The position numbers and the translations under genes were made by a program. The notes under the pieces are model-generated. The model was given only the letters and a program-made list of their open reading frames with translations. It was not told the DNA's origin and made no database searches. Positions 8,509 to 15,500 of a stretch of 31,583 bases of DNA are shown piece after piece. The stretch spans positions 1 through 31,583 of the forward strand of contig JBBQAQ010000043.1 of assembly GCA_038316435.1 (NCBI GenBank), in the 5' to 3' direction. The stretch's first letter is position 1. Every line of letters starts with the position of its first letter. This DNA comes from JACJXF01 sp038316435. GTDB taxonomy: Bacteria; Bacteroidota; Bacteroidia; Bacteroidales; GCA-2748055.

Positions 8509-9606
8509 TTATTTTCGTCCGGTTAACACCGCCACAAACCTATCATTATTAAAATCTTCCTTTTTATGCAACTCGAGTAATGCTATCAATCCAGCAGTAG
8601 ATGCTGGCAGTACGCTCAATCCCTCTTTATCCTTAAGAATTTTTGAAACATAACTCAGCCTTGTATCGGAAACATCATCAGCCCAGCCATCGGTTGCGTA
8701 AATAGAATGAAGTGCCAGATCCCCGTCAAATGAGTGCCAGTTTATGAGTGCCTCGTTGACCTTAGTCTCACGAATCATATCAGGAGCTAGGTCTGCACAA
8801 TATTCAAGGCCTTTCTTAAACGACAAAACTATAGGGTTTTTTTTATAGGATGATCCTGCAACAATTCTCGGTATCCGCGAAGTTTTTCCCCTTTTAAACA
8901 AAGTTGCAAAACCGCGGTGAATGCCCGCCAGCATGGTTCCGTTGGAAACCGGTGCCGCCAATATTTTTGGGGCATCACGCAAAACATCATATATTTCAAA
9001 AGCTATCTCGGCATACGACACCAACTGAAGATGAGTATTTGCTCCCCCGGGATTGGCATCGTAAGAATCGCGTTCAATGGCTATTTTCTTGGAATATCCA
9101 ACTGAATCTTCATAATTTCCGGGTGTTCTGATAATAATTGCCCCTAGGTTTTCCATCTCATTTATTCGCTTGGTATGGTAGGTTTCAGGAATGCAGATGA
9201 TGCATTTGAGTCCTGCGAGGTTTGCCGCCAAAGCCACCGCAACCCCATAGTTTCCGCAAGTGGCAAGCGTTATAGAATCAAAACTTCTGCGGAGCGCATC
9301 ATGACACTGAGCAAAAGCTATCCGGTCTTTCTGAGTTCCCGTGGGATTTCCTCCTTCAAATTTCATGTAAAGCTGACGCAGTCCCGTTTCCCGTTCAAGG
9401 TTTCGGGCACGGGTGAGACTTGTATCTCCCACATCAATATTTATAATGTCCTCATAAGCCTCAAGGCGATCGTTTATATCATTTTCCAGACTTATGACGA
9501 TTTTTTTCAGCTCTTCACTCTCGTGGGAAACGGCCAATCCGAAGCCAGAAGCTCCATCGATAAGTGAAAACGGGGTATTGTTGTTTTGCTGTATCTGTGA
9601 TTCCAA
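8509..9606 (-). CDS. PLP-dependent fold-type II enzyme, threonine synthase-like
   Basis: A protein of 365 residues of the tryptophan synthase beta/threonine synthase superfamily. The Schiff-base lysine is K93 in GTQKDR, and ATCGNYG (115-121) is the substrate/cofactor Asn loop. PVSNGTMLAG fits the phosphate-binding loop region, and the C-terminal STAGLIAL is typical of the family. It is shorter than classical threonine synthase and lacks that enzyme's long N-terminal domain, so it is more likely a lyase, ammonia-lyase or racemase-type relative; the substrate is unknown. The only start in frame is TTG at 9606, because a stop lies at 9634-9636 on this strand and the next Met is residue 81. First gene of the leftward set with DUF1611 and the epimerase, which suggests amino-acid catabolism downstream of peptide or D-amino-acid conversion. 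Confidence 0.82.
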   Translation of the reverse strand: MESQIQQNNNTPFSLIDGASGFGLAVSHESEELKKIVISLENDINDRLEAYEDIINIDVGDTSLTRARNLERETGLRQLYMKFEGGNPTGTQKDRIAFAQCHDALRRSFDSITLATCGNYGVAVALAANLAGLKCIICIPETYHTKRINEMENLGAIIIRTPGNYEDSVGYSKKIAIERDSYDANPGGANTHLQLVSYAEIAFEIYDVLRDAPKILAAPVSNGTMLAGIHRGFATLFKRGKTSRIPRIVAGSSYKKNPIVLSFKKGLEYCADLAPDMIRETKVNEALINWHSFDGDLALHSIYATDGWADDVSDTRLSYVSKILKDKEGLSVLPASTAGLIALLELHKKEDFNNDRFVAVLTGRK

Positions 9607-9629
9607 AGAATATTTTTCTATTTGGTTTG

Positions 9630-9782
9630 ATGTTTAACACGCAGGAACTAAAACAGTTTAAATTGTTGAAAGAATTATTTGTGCGTCATGGATCATGGTC
9701 TATTCCTCACAAGGCAACTATTCTCCAAAAAATCGTGTCTAACAGAAAACCATTAATCAAGCTTTTAATTAAATTTGCCTAA
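9630..9782 (+). CDS. Small hypothetical protein upstream of the sugar transferase
   Basis: An ATG at 9630 opens 50 codons (MFNTQELKQFKLLKELFV...) ending at 9782, 22 bases before the sugar transferase gene. It is basic and amphipathic, and I recognise no family. It could be a short leader peptide, a gene remnant or a chance ORF. Support is only its position and its full occupation of the divergent gap. Confidence 0.25.
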   Translation: MFNTQELKQFKLLKELFVRHGSWSIPHKATILQKIVSNRKPLIKLLIKFA

Positions 9783-9804
9783 TTAAATTTCTGATTTAAG
9801 CTAA

Positions 9805-11319
9805 ATGTCACGCCAAACCTTCCTTTTCCTAATCGACCTCGTCATTCTTTTCGGGAGTTTTGGCTTAATGCTGCTTTTTAAGCCCGAACCAACATCCTAC
9901 CTCACCCAAAATTATTTTATAGGCCTTACTGTGTTATTTTTAAGCTGGATTATTGCATCGCTTAGTTTAAAAAAGTACGAAATAGTTAAGTCAATCGGCC
10001 TTTTGGAAATATTCAGAAGAATAATTTTCGCCAACTTTCTTTCACTTGCTGCTATAGCAATTTTCATCGTTGCACTTCATGCTGAGGACTATTCCCGTTT
10101 AATTTTTTTCGGAACCATTATCATTGCCACTTTAATTGAGATACTCCTGTCTAATCTGGATTACCTCCTTATTCATACAGTTGAAAATGCCACCGATATC
10201 ACAAATCCTCCTACCAGAGCAATAGACATTAGGAAAGCTACAAAAGCAATCAATTATAAGGAAGCATCGTTAGATTCTGCTGGAATCCGTGAAGGAATTA
10301 TTGAGGAATGCGGAAGCGAAGCCTTTGATTTTATCAGTGAGTATGTGGATATTAACGATTCCCATTGCCTCATCATTTCAACCACTACCCGGTTTAATGT
10401 ACAGTTGCAACCCGATAAATATTTTAAGGTTCTTGTAAACCTAAAGCGCGTGAATGATATTCAATATATCAATAAGTTTTTCGAATCAGTCAACCGCAAA
10501 CTCCCTGTTAACGGGACATTTATTGGCGCTGTTGAAACAAAGTTTCTTCGTAAACAGCGTATACTTAGGAAATTTCCTCCTGGCATTAACTGGATGATGT
10601 ACTCCATCGACTTTCTTGTCAAGCGTGTATTTCCAAAGTTTATTCTCACTAAAAGTATTTATTTCTTTCTCACCAGGGGAGAAAATCGTGTTATCACCAG
10701 GGCTGAAGTCCTCGGGCGGTTATACTCCTGTGGTTTCGAAGTAGCTGATGAGAAGTTTATAGGGGGATTATTCTATTTCGTCGTCAGAAAAATCAAGGAT
10801 CCTGCTTATGATATGAATCCAACCTACGGGCCTTTTGTTAAGCTTCACAGAATTGGAAAAGGCGGAAAGATGATTAAGGTGTATAAACTACGAACCATGC
10901 ATCCATATTCTGAATATCTGCAGGACTATGTTTATCAGAAGAATCAGCTTGAAGAAGGAGGGAAATTTAAAGACGACTTCCGGATTTCTACTGCAGGTAA
11001 AATATTCCGTACGTTCTGGCTCGATGAGTTACCTATGCTTCTTAATCTTTTAAGAGGGGAAATTAAAATTGTCGGTGTCAGACCAATAAGTCAACATTAC
11101 TTCAATCTCTACAGCAAAGAACTTCAGGAAAAAAGGAAAAAACACCGTCCCGGTCTCGTACCTCCTTTTTATGCCGACATGCCCAAAACCCTCGAGGAAA
11201 TACAGAATTCTGAGCTTCGTTACCTCGAAGCATACGAAAAGCATCCAATTCGTACCGATATCCGTTATTTCTTTAAGGCTTTTAATAATATTATTTTCAA
11301 GCATGCCCGCTCCGCGTAA
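9805..11319 (+). CDS. Undecaprenyl-phosphate sugar-1-phosphate transferase (initiating, exopolysaccharide)
   Basis: A protein of 504 residues with four predicted membrane segments at about 5-25, 36-53, 73-91 and 98-122, a long central soluble region, and a C-terminal bacterial sugar transferase domain. In that domain KLRTM (361-365), the catalytic Asp-Glu pair in DELP (407-410), VGVRP and the HRPGLVPP motif are visible. The enzyme moves a sugar-1-phosphate from a nucleotide sugar to undecaprenyl phosphate at the inner membrane, starting assembly of an exopolysaccharide, capsule or O-antigen unit. The centre lacks the usual CoA-binding-like Rossmann signature that I can see and looks diverged. 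It heads the rightward surface-polysaccharide region with the Wzi-like gene, gmd and fcl. A hairpin-T terminator follows at 11351. Confidence 0.88.
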   Translation: MSRQTFLFLIDLVILFGSFGLMLLFKPEPTSYLTQNYFIGLTVLFLSWIIASLSLKKYEIVKSIGLLEIFRRIIFANFLSLAAIAIFIVALHAEDYSRLIFFGTIIIATLIEILLSNLDYLLIHTVENATDITNPPTRAIDIRKATKAINYKEASLDSAGIREGIIEECGSEAFDFISEYVDINDSHCLIISTTTRFNVQLQPDKYFKVLVNLKRVNDIQYINKFFESVNRKLPVNGTFIGAVETKFLRKQRILRKFPPGINWMMYSIDFLVKRVFPKFILTKSIYFFLTRGENRVITRAEVLGRLYSCGFEVADEKFIGGLFYFVVRKIKDPAYDMNPTYGPFVKLHRIGKGGKMIKVYKLRTMHPYSEYLQDYVYQKNQLEEGGKFKDDFRISTAGKIFRTFWLDELPMLLNLLRGEIKIVGVRPISQHYFNLYSKELQEKRKKHRPGLVPPFYADMPKTLEEIQNSELRYLEAYEKHPIRTDIRYFFKAFNNIIFKHARSA

Positions 11320-11350
11320 GGTCATTAAATACAAATTATCCTTAAAAGAT

Positions 11351-11381
11351 CCGCATTGATGCTGATGAATATGCGGTTTTT
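11351..11381 (+). terminator. Intrinsic terminator after the sugar transferase gene
   Basis: CCGCAT pairs with ATGCGG across a 14-base loop, followed directly by TTTTT, 31 bases after the stop codon of the sugar transferase gene. The stem is short (6 bp) but perfect. Confidence 0.6.
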
Positions 11382-11500
11382 GATCAAAATTCAAAAAGAC
11401 TCTATTTCTTTAGGCTGATATTTCTGTTTTCATAACATTAAGTATTATTTAAAATTAATGTAATACTGATATTGGTTATACCTAGGCAGTCCATTTTATG

Positions 11501-11539
11501 CCCACCCCAACCCCTCCCCCGTGAGGGAGGGGCTTGTCT
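11501..11539 (+). repeat. Left inverted repeat of the DUF559 element (hairpin)
   Basis: Within the repeat, CCCCTCCC and GGGAGGGG pair perfectly over 8 bp around a CCGTGA loop, so it can fold as single-stranded DNA or RNA. It matches the reverse complement of 12032-12070 over almost its whole length, with one single-base indel and a few mismatches. Confidence 0.8.
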
Positions 11540-11622
11540 GGCCTAATGTTCAATATATATTGTTTTATATAGTAATTCCTTTTCTATTTATGAGCTTTAT
11601 TGGTTTGTCGGCAGATAAAAAT

Positions 11623-11976
11623 ATGTATTTCGGGGCAAAAAAAGAGCTAATTCTTCAAGCTAGAGAATTAAGAAAAAATATGACCCCAGCTGAAAGTATT
11701 CTATGGTCATATCTAAGAAAACAACAAATTGAAAGAGCTATATTCAGAAGGCAACATCCGATTGATATTTTCATTGTTGACTTCTATTGTCACAAATACA
11801 AATTAGTAATTGAGGTTGATGGAGGTATCCATTACAATCCTGAAATATCAGAAAGAGATGAAGGCAGAACTGCAGAATTAGAAAACCTTGGATTAAAAAT
11901 AATCCGTTTCAGTAATGACGCTGTGATTAATGAAGCAGAAAAAGTAATCAATATCATTAAATTATCTTTAATCTAA
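11623..11976 (+). CDS. DUF559 domain endonuclease (Vsr-like, PD-(D/E)XK-type fold)
   Basis: A protein of 117 residues matching the DUF559 group: ARELRKNMTPAESILW at about 13-28, FRRQHPI (41-47), the acidic core D53 in VDFYC and E64/D66 in IEVDGGIH, and the C-terminal LGLKIIRFSN strand. The group belongs to the restriction-endonuclease-like/Vsr fold and is thought to cut DNA; its biological role is largely uncharacterised. Start chosen at ATG 11623, because homology begins right after it; a longer reading from a GTG at 11521 would begin inside the inverted repeat. No methyltransferase or other restriction partner is nearby. The gene interrupts a polysaccharide region, its base composition is more AT-rich than its neighbours, and it is exactly bracketed by inverted repeats, so it reads as cargo or driver of a small mobile repeat system. 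Confidence 0.85.
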   Translation: MYFGAKKELILQARELRKNMTPAESILWSYLRKQQIERAIFRRQHPIDIFIVDFYCHKYKLVIEVDGGIHYNPEISERDEGRTAELENLGLKIIRFSNDAVINEAEKVINIIKLSLI

Positions 11977-12031
11977 AAACATCTAATAATCCAACATCAA
12001 TAATTAACAGTTAACTTTTGAAATTTACGTG

Positions 12032-12070
12032 AGACAAGCCCCTCCCTCTTGGGGGAGGGCTGGGGTGGGG
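12032..12070 (-). repeat. Right inverted repeat of the DUF559 element (hairpin)
   Basis: Reverse-complement counterpart of 11501-11539. CCCTCCC pairs with GGGAGGG over 7 bp around TCTTGG. Its outer end GGGGTGGGG runs straight into the 55-bp unit that recurs three times downstream. Confidence 0.8.
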
Positions 12071-12350
12071 CAAAGAGAAAAGAAAGCCCTTTTTCCAAAC
12101 GAACATCAGTAAAACTAATAGCCGAAGGCTGGTGGCTGAGCCCGCCGAAGCCAGGAGCAACGAAAATTCACAAAACTACGAAAGTCCGCTCCCTCCCTCT
12201 TGGGGGAGGGGCTAGGGTGGGGCAAAGAGAAAAGAAAGCCCTTTTTCCAAACGAACATCAGTAAAACTAATAGCCGAGGGGCTGGGGTGGGGCAAAGAGA
12301 AAAGAAAGCCCTTTTTCCAAACGAACATCAGTAAAACTAATAGCCGAGGG
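12071..12350 (+). repeat. Three near-identical 55-bp units joined by GC-rich repeat fragments
   Basis: The unit beginning CAAAGAGAAAAGAAAGCC and ending ACTAATAGCCGA occurs at 12071-12125, 12223-12277 and 12293-12347 with no differences that I can see. Each is preceded by a GGGTGGGG stretch from the hairpin repeat family. Copies 2 and 3 are 70 bp apart, so one is a tandem duplication. Between copies 1 and 2 lies GGTGGCTGAGCCCGCCGAAG, resembling another dispersed palindromic repeat, and a further solo hairpin copy. Open frames through this stretch are repeat translations, not genes. Confidence 0.85.
12188..12222 (-). repeat. Solo copy of the GC-rich hairpin repeat
   Basis: GCTCCCTCCCTCTTGGGGG followed by AGGGGCTAGGGTGGGG matches the right inverted repeat of the DUF559 element at nearly every position, in the same orientation, without a nuclease gene beside it. 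A shorter partial copy (GAGGGGCTGGGGTGGGGC) is at 12276-12293. Confidence 0.8.
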
Positions 12351-12471
12351 GTTGATGCGGAGCAATGCATAAAAGCCGTAATTATCTTATTTGAAAATAT
12401 CGTCCCGATATTAGGATTATTAGTTAATTTTAACCCAAATTAATCGAAGGATAATATTAAGAGAATTGTTA

Positions 12472-14145
12472 ATGGTCTCAGAAAGTGTTAAACGCAAAGT
12501 CGCAAAGGCGCAAAGAAAAGTTAGCGCTTCCCTTTGCGCCTTCGCGCCTTCGCGATTAATTCTTCAGTTTGTGTTTTTATTTTATTTTTTCACCTCTTGC
12601 CAACTTTTCGCCCAATACACTCCTATTCAGCCTCAACCTAATAACATCTACTCATTCCTCTCCGAACTCCCTGTAATCTATAACCCTTGCATTAAACCCG
12701 TTTCCCGCCTAGAGATTTCATCACTTCTCAACTCAGTTGACGCAAGCAAGCTGTCGCACCGACAACAAAAAGAACTGGCTTTCTACCTGAAAGACTTTAA
12801 CAAAGAAAAATACCTCCACAAGAGTTTCCACCGCCGCCTTGATCTATATTATCACAAGGACTCTTCATTTTCTATAACTATTAATCCCATCGGCGGAGGA
12901 AATGCCTGGATCAACAAAAACGGCTTCGAATACCACTGGTGGAATGGAGCTGAAGCCATTGCTACTCTTGGTAACTGGGGATTTTATGCCAGCCTCCGCG
13001 ATAACCACCTCAGCTCAGCAATCTTCTCCCCAAACTACCTCGATCAAAATACTCCCGGCTCAAACTTCAAGAAATTCTCCGATGGAAAAACCGATTTTGA
13101 AGAGATCAAGGGAGGAGTTACTTATGCCTGGAAAACAGGACACGTAGGCCTTGCCAAGGATAATTTCGAATGGGGAACAAATTACAATGGGGCAAATATT
13201 TTCTCGGGACATACCCCCGCATTCGTTCATCTTGACCTACAGATCAAACCCGTAAAATGGTTTGAATTCAATTATACCCATGCCTGGCTAAATTCAGAAG
13301 TTATCGACAGCAGCCGGTCATTCTGGGTTTCCAACGCCTACGGAAGCACATTCCGCAAGGTATATCACAGCAAGTTTATGGCCGCGAACATGTTTAGCTT
13401 TTTTCCGGTACCAAAACTTAGTTTTTCTATTGGAAATAGCATTGTTTACGACTACAATAACTTTCATCCCGCCTACTTAATACCGGCTATGTTCTTCAAA
13501 GCAGTAGATCACAGCCTTAGCTCAGGCATCGATAACATGAACTCCCAGCTGTTTCTCGATGTCTCTTCCAAAAACATAAATCACCTTCATCTTTACTCTA
13601 CTCTTTTTATCGATGAACTGGCAATAAAACGAATAAAAATCAAAGACGAACACAATTTTGCAAGTCTGAAAACAGGTCTACGTGTTACCAATCTAATTCC
13701 TAATGTTTTCGGGGGATTGGAATTTACCATAACCAACGCATTAACATTCAAACACTACATTCCAACAACTACTTTTGAATCAAACCGCTATAACCTGGGG
13801 CATTACCTCACTGATAACGCCAAGGAACTCTACCTCACTTTAGGCTGGAAACCCTTGCGCACCATGACGATTCAGTTATCGTATACTGATATTCTTAAAG
13901 GCCCTGATCATACTTCATTGGGAACTGTTTCCCGTGACAGGATTACTCCGTTTATCCCAATTGTTTATCAAAGTCAAAGCATTGAATTTACAGCATCTAT
14001 GCAGATAATTAATGATTTGTTTATCAAACTGGGATTTATTCACAGAAATGTAACCGGTGATGCCAACTATCTGCTGCAATTTAGTCCGGAATTCTGGTGG
14101 GGAGAAACAAATAGTCTGCATGTAGGACTGAATTATGGGTTCTAA
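12472..14145 (+). CDS. Wzi-like capsule assembly/outer-membrane beta-barrel protein
   Basis: A protein of 557 residues with a hydrophobic stretch (about 30-48, ILQFVFLFYFFTSCQLFAQ) ending in an LFAQ-type cleavage site, then a long region rich in alternating aromatic strands and a C-terminal LNYGF, typical of an outer-membrane barrel. LAKDNFEWGTNYNGANIFSG and the overall pattern suit the Wzi family, which helps attach or assemble capsule at the outer membrane; assignment to Wzi is moderate. Context fits: it lies between the initiating sugar transferase and gmd/fcl. Start: ATG 12472 (TTG 12466 is also in frame). Odd: the first ~30 residues are encoded by an inverted repeat of the CGCAAAG family (12493-12554), so the natural start may be GTG 12571, which begins directly at the hydrophobic core. 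Confidence 0.68.
   Translation: MVSESVKRKVAKAQRKVSASLCAFAPSRLILQFVFLFYFFTSCQLFAQYTPIQPQPNNIYSFLSELPVIYNPCIKPVSRLEISSLLNSVDASKLSHRQQKELAFYLKDFNKEKYLHKSFHRRLDLYYHKDSSFSITINPIGGGNAWINKNGFEYHWWNGAEAIATLGNWGFYASLRDNHLSSAIFSPNYLDQNTPGSNFKKFSDGKTDFEEIKGGVTYAWKTGHVGLAKDNFEWGTNYNGANIFSGHTPAFVHLDLQIKPVKWFEFNYTHAWLNSEVIDSSRSFWVSNAYGSTFRKVYHSKFMAANMFSFFPVPKLSFSIGNSIVYDYNNFHPAYLIPAMFFKAVDHSLSSGIDNMNSQLFLDVSSKNINHLHLYSTLFIDELAIKRIKIKDEHNFASLKTGLRVTNLIPNVFGGLEFTITNALTFKHYIPTTTFESNRYNLGHYLTDNAKELYLTLGWKPLRTMTIQLSYTDILKGPDHTSLGTVSRDRITPFIPIVYQSQSIEFTASMQIINDLFIKLGFIHRNVTGDANYLLQFSPEFWWGETNSLHVGLNYGF
12493..12554. repeat. CGCAAAG-type inverted repeat in the 5' end of the Wzi-like gene
   Basis: The 23-bp arms 12493-12515 (CGCAAAGTCGCAAAGG onward) and 12532-12554 (CTTTGCGCCTTCGCG onward) are inverted copies matching at 20 of 23 positions, with a 16-bp loop. 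The element is open in frame with the gene and encodes basic residues followed by SLCAFAPSRL. Confidence 0.75.
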
Positions 14146-14279
14146 AATAATAAGCATTCAACCAACATATAAAATTAATTCGGATATTTGTGACAATTTT
14201 ACTATTGATTTAGTTGTTTGCAATTTGCTTTGTTATCTAAAAGAAAAGAAATAATTGTATTCTTAAAATAGTTTCAGAA

Positions 14280-15410
14280 ATGCCAAAAATAGCCCTAATT
14301 ACAGGAATTACCGGACAAGATGGTGCATACCTCGCAGAGTTTCTTCTCAAAAAAGGATATATAGTTCATGGAATTAAACGTAGAAGTTCCCTGTTTAACA
14401 CCGATCGTATTGACCACCTTTATCAGGATCCACATGTTGAGAATAAAAATTTCCTGCTTCATTACGGCGACCTTACCGATAGCACTAACCTGATTCGCAT
14501 TATTCAGGAAGTTCAGCCCGATGAAATTTATAATCTTGGTGCTCAGAGCCATGTGCAGGTTTCCTTCGAAACACCTGAATATACTGCCAATTCCGATGGA
14601 CTTGGAACTCTCAGAATACTTGAGGCCATCCGTCTTTTAGGCTTGGCTTCTAAAACCAGATTCTATCAGGCATCAACGTCGGAACTTTATGGTTTGGTAC
14701 AGGAAGTTCCTCAGACAGAAAAAACACCTTTTTATCCTCGTAGTCCCTATGGTGTAGCAAAACTTTACGCATACTGGATTACAATTAACTACCGCGAAGC
14801 ATATAAGATGTATGCTTGCAATGGGATATTGTTTAACCACGAATCACCAATCCGCGGCGAGACATTTGTAACCCGGAAAATCACTCGCGGTGTGGCTCAG
14901 ATACTTTTCGGATTACGTGAAAAACTTTATGTTGGAAACATGAATGCCCTGCGCGACTGGGGTCATGCAAAAGATTACGTTGAAGCCATGTACCTCATGC
15001 TTCAGCAGGAAACGCCTCAGGATTTCGTAATTTCAACCGGGATTACAACATCTGTCAGAGATTTTATAAAAATGGCTTTCGCAAAAGCGGGTGTAGAAAT
15101 TGAATTCAAAGGATCCGGAGCAGATGAAAAAGCATTTATCAAATCCCTTCGCTCAATTCCTGCAAATGCCATTCTTGGAAAAGAGGCCATTGGTAAATGC
15201 GTTGTTGAAGTTGATCCACGGTACTTCCGTCCCACCGAAGTGGAACTGCTAATCGGTGATTCAACAAGAGCCAGAGAAATTCTTGGATGGAAACCCAAAT
15301 ATAATCTTCAAATGCTGATCGACGAAATGATCGAAAGCGACATCAAACATATGGAAAGAGAAAAAGCTTTGATAGATATGGGGCATAGTTCAATGCGATA
15401 CTACGAATAA
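14280..15410 (+). CDS. gmd: GDP-mannose 4,6-dehydratase
   Basis: A protein of 376 residues, an extended short-chain dehydrogenase that converts GDP-D-mannose to GDP-4-keto-6-deoxymannose in the cytoplasm. Seen: the NADP-binding GITGQDG (G9-G15), the catalytic Thr133 and Glu135 in STSELYG, and Tyr157/Lys161 in SPYGVAK. GIKRRSSLFNTDRIDHLY and the NHESPIRGETFVTRKITR segment are specific to Gmd. Length is normal. It is followed by fcl, 90 bases downstream, giving the two-step route to GDP-L-fucose for the surface polysaccharide made in this region. Confidence 0.96.
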   Translation: MPKIALITGITGQDGAYLAEFLLKKGYIVHGIKRRSSLFNTDRIDHLYQDPHVENKNFLLHYGDLTDSTNLIRIIQEVQPDEIYNLGAQSHVQVSFETPEYTANSDGLGTLRILEAIRLLGLASKTRFYQASTSELYGLVQEVPQTEKTPFYPRSPYGVAKLYAYWITINYREAYKMYACNGILFNHESPIRGETFVTRKITRGVAQILFGLREKLYVGNMNALRDWGHAKDYVEAMYLMLQQETPQDFVISTGITTSVRDFIKMAFAKAGVEIEFKGSGADEKAFIKSLRSIPANAILGKEAIGKCVVEVDPRYFRPTEVELLIGDSTRAREILGWKPKYNLQMLIDEMIESDIKHMEREKALIDMGHSSMRYYE

Positions 15411-15439
15411 TAATTATCCTACTTTAAAAAATCCAAAAT

Positions 15440-15486
15440 GCCCTGAAAGGGCGATATATCATACCCCTGGGCAAAACCCAAGGTAT
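15440..15486. repeat. Double-hairpin dispersed repeat between gmd and fcl
   Basis: GCCCTGAAAGGGC (15440-15452) is a hairpin with 5-bp arms, followed by ATACCCCTGGG and CCCAAGGTAT (15461-15486), a second imperfect hairpin. The pair resembles an abundant Bacteroidota intergenic repeat family; copy number in this genome cannot be seen here. Confidence 0.6.
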
Positions 15487-15500
15487 CACAAACCATACCA

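Larger units (their letters stand above)
11501..12070 (+). mobile_element. Putative DUF559-nuclease element with terminal inverted hairpin repeats
   Basis: A 570-bp unit: inverted copies of a ~39-bp repeat lie at 11501-11539 and 12032-12070, with one DUF559 endonuclease gene between them. The outer ends are CCCACCCC on the left and GGGGTGGGG on the right; the inner ends are CTTGTCT and its complement AGACAAG. Only about four differences separate the two repeats. I see no clear target-site duplication. Mobility is inferred from architecture and from related solo repeats nearby (12188-12222, 12276-12293, 421-457). Confidence 0.55.

Noticed and set aside
11501..12070. Restriction-modification or DNA mismatch-repair (Vsr) locus
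   Set aside because: No methyltransferase, MutL-like or specificity gene lies near the nuclease gene, and the inverted repeats are not explained by such a system.
12049..12264. A 71-codon open frame through the GC-rich repeat and 55-bp units
   Set aside because: It is entirely repeat DNA, has its own sequence twice over, and matches no protein family I know; openness follows from the repeat composition.
12071..12350. Possible CRISPR array (three identical units)
   Set aside because: The units are 55 bp, unevenly spaced, and separated by repeat fragments rather than unique spacers; no cas gene is nearby.
12396..12412. Small hairpin AATATCG-TCC-CGATATT upstream of the Wzi-like gene as an operator
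   Set aside because: Perfect 7-bp arms, but AT-rich and unsupported by any second copy or known regulator; it could arise by chance.
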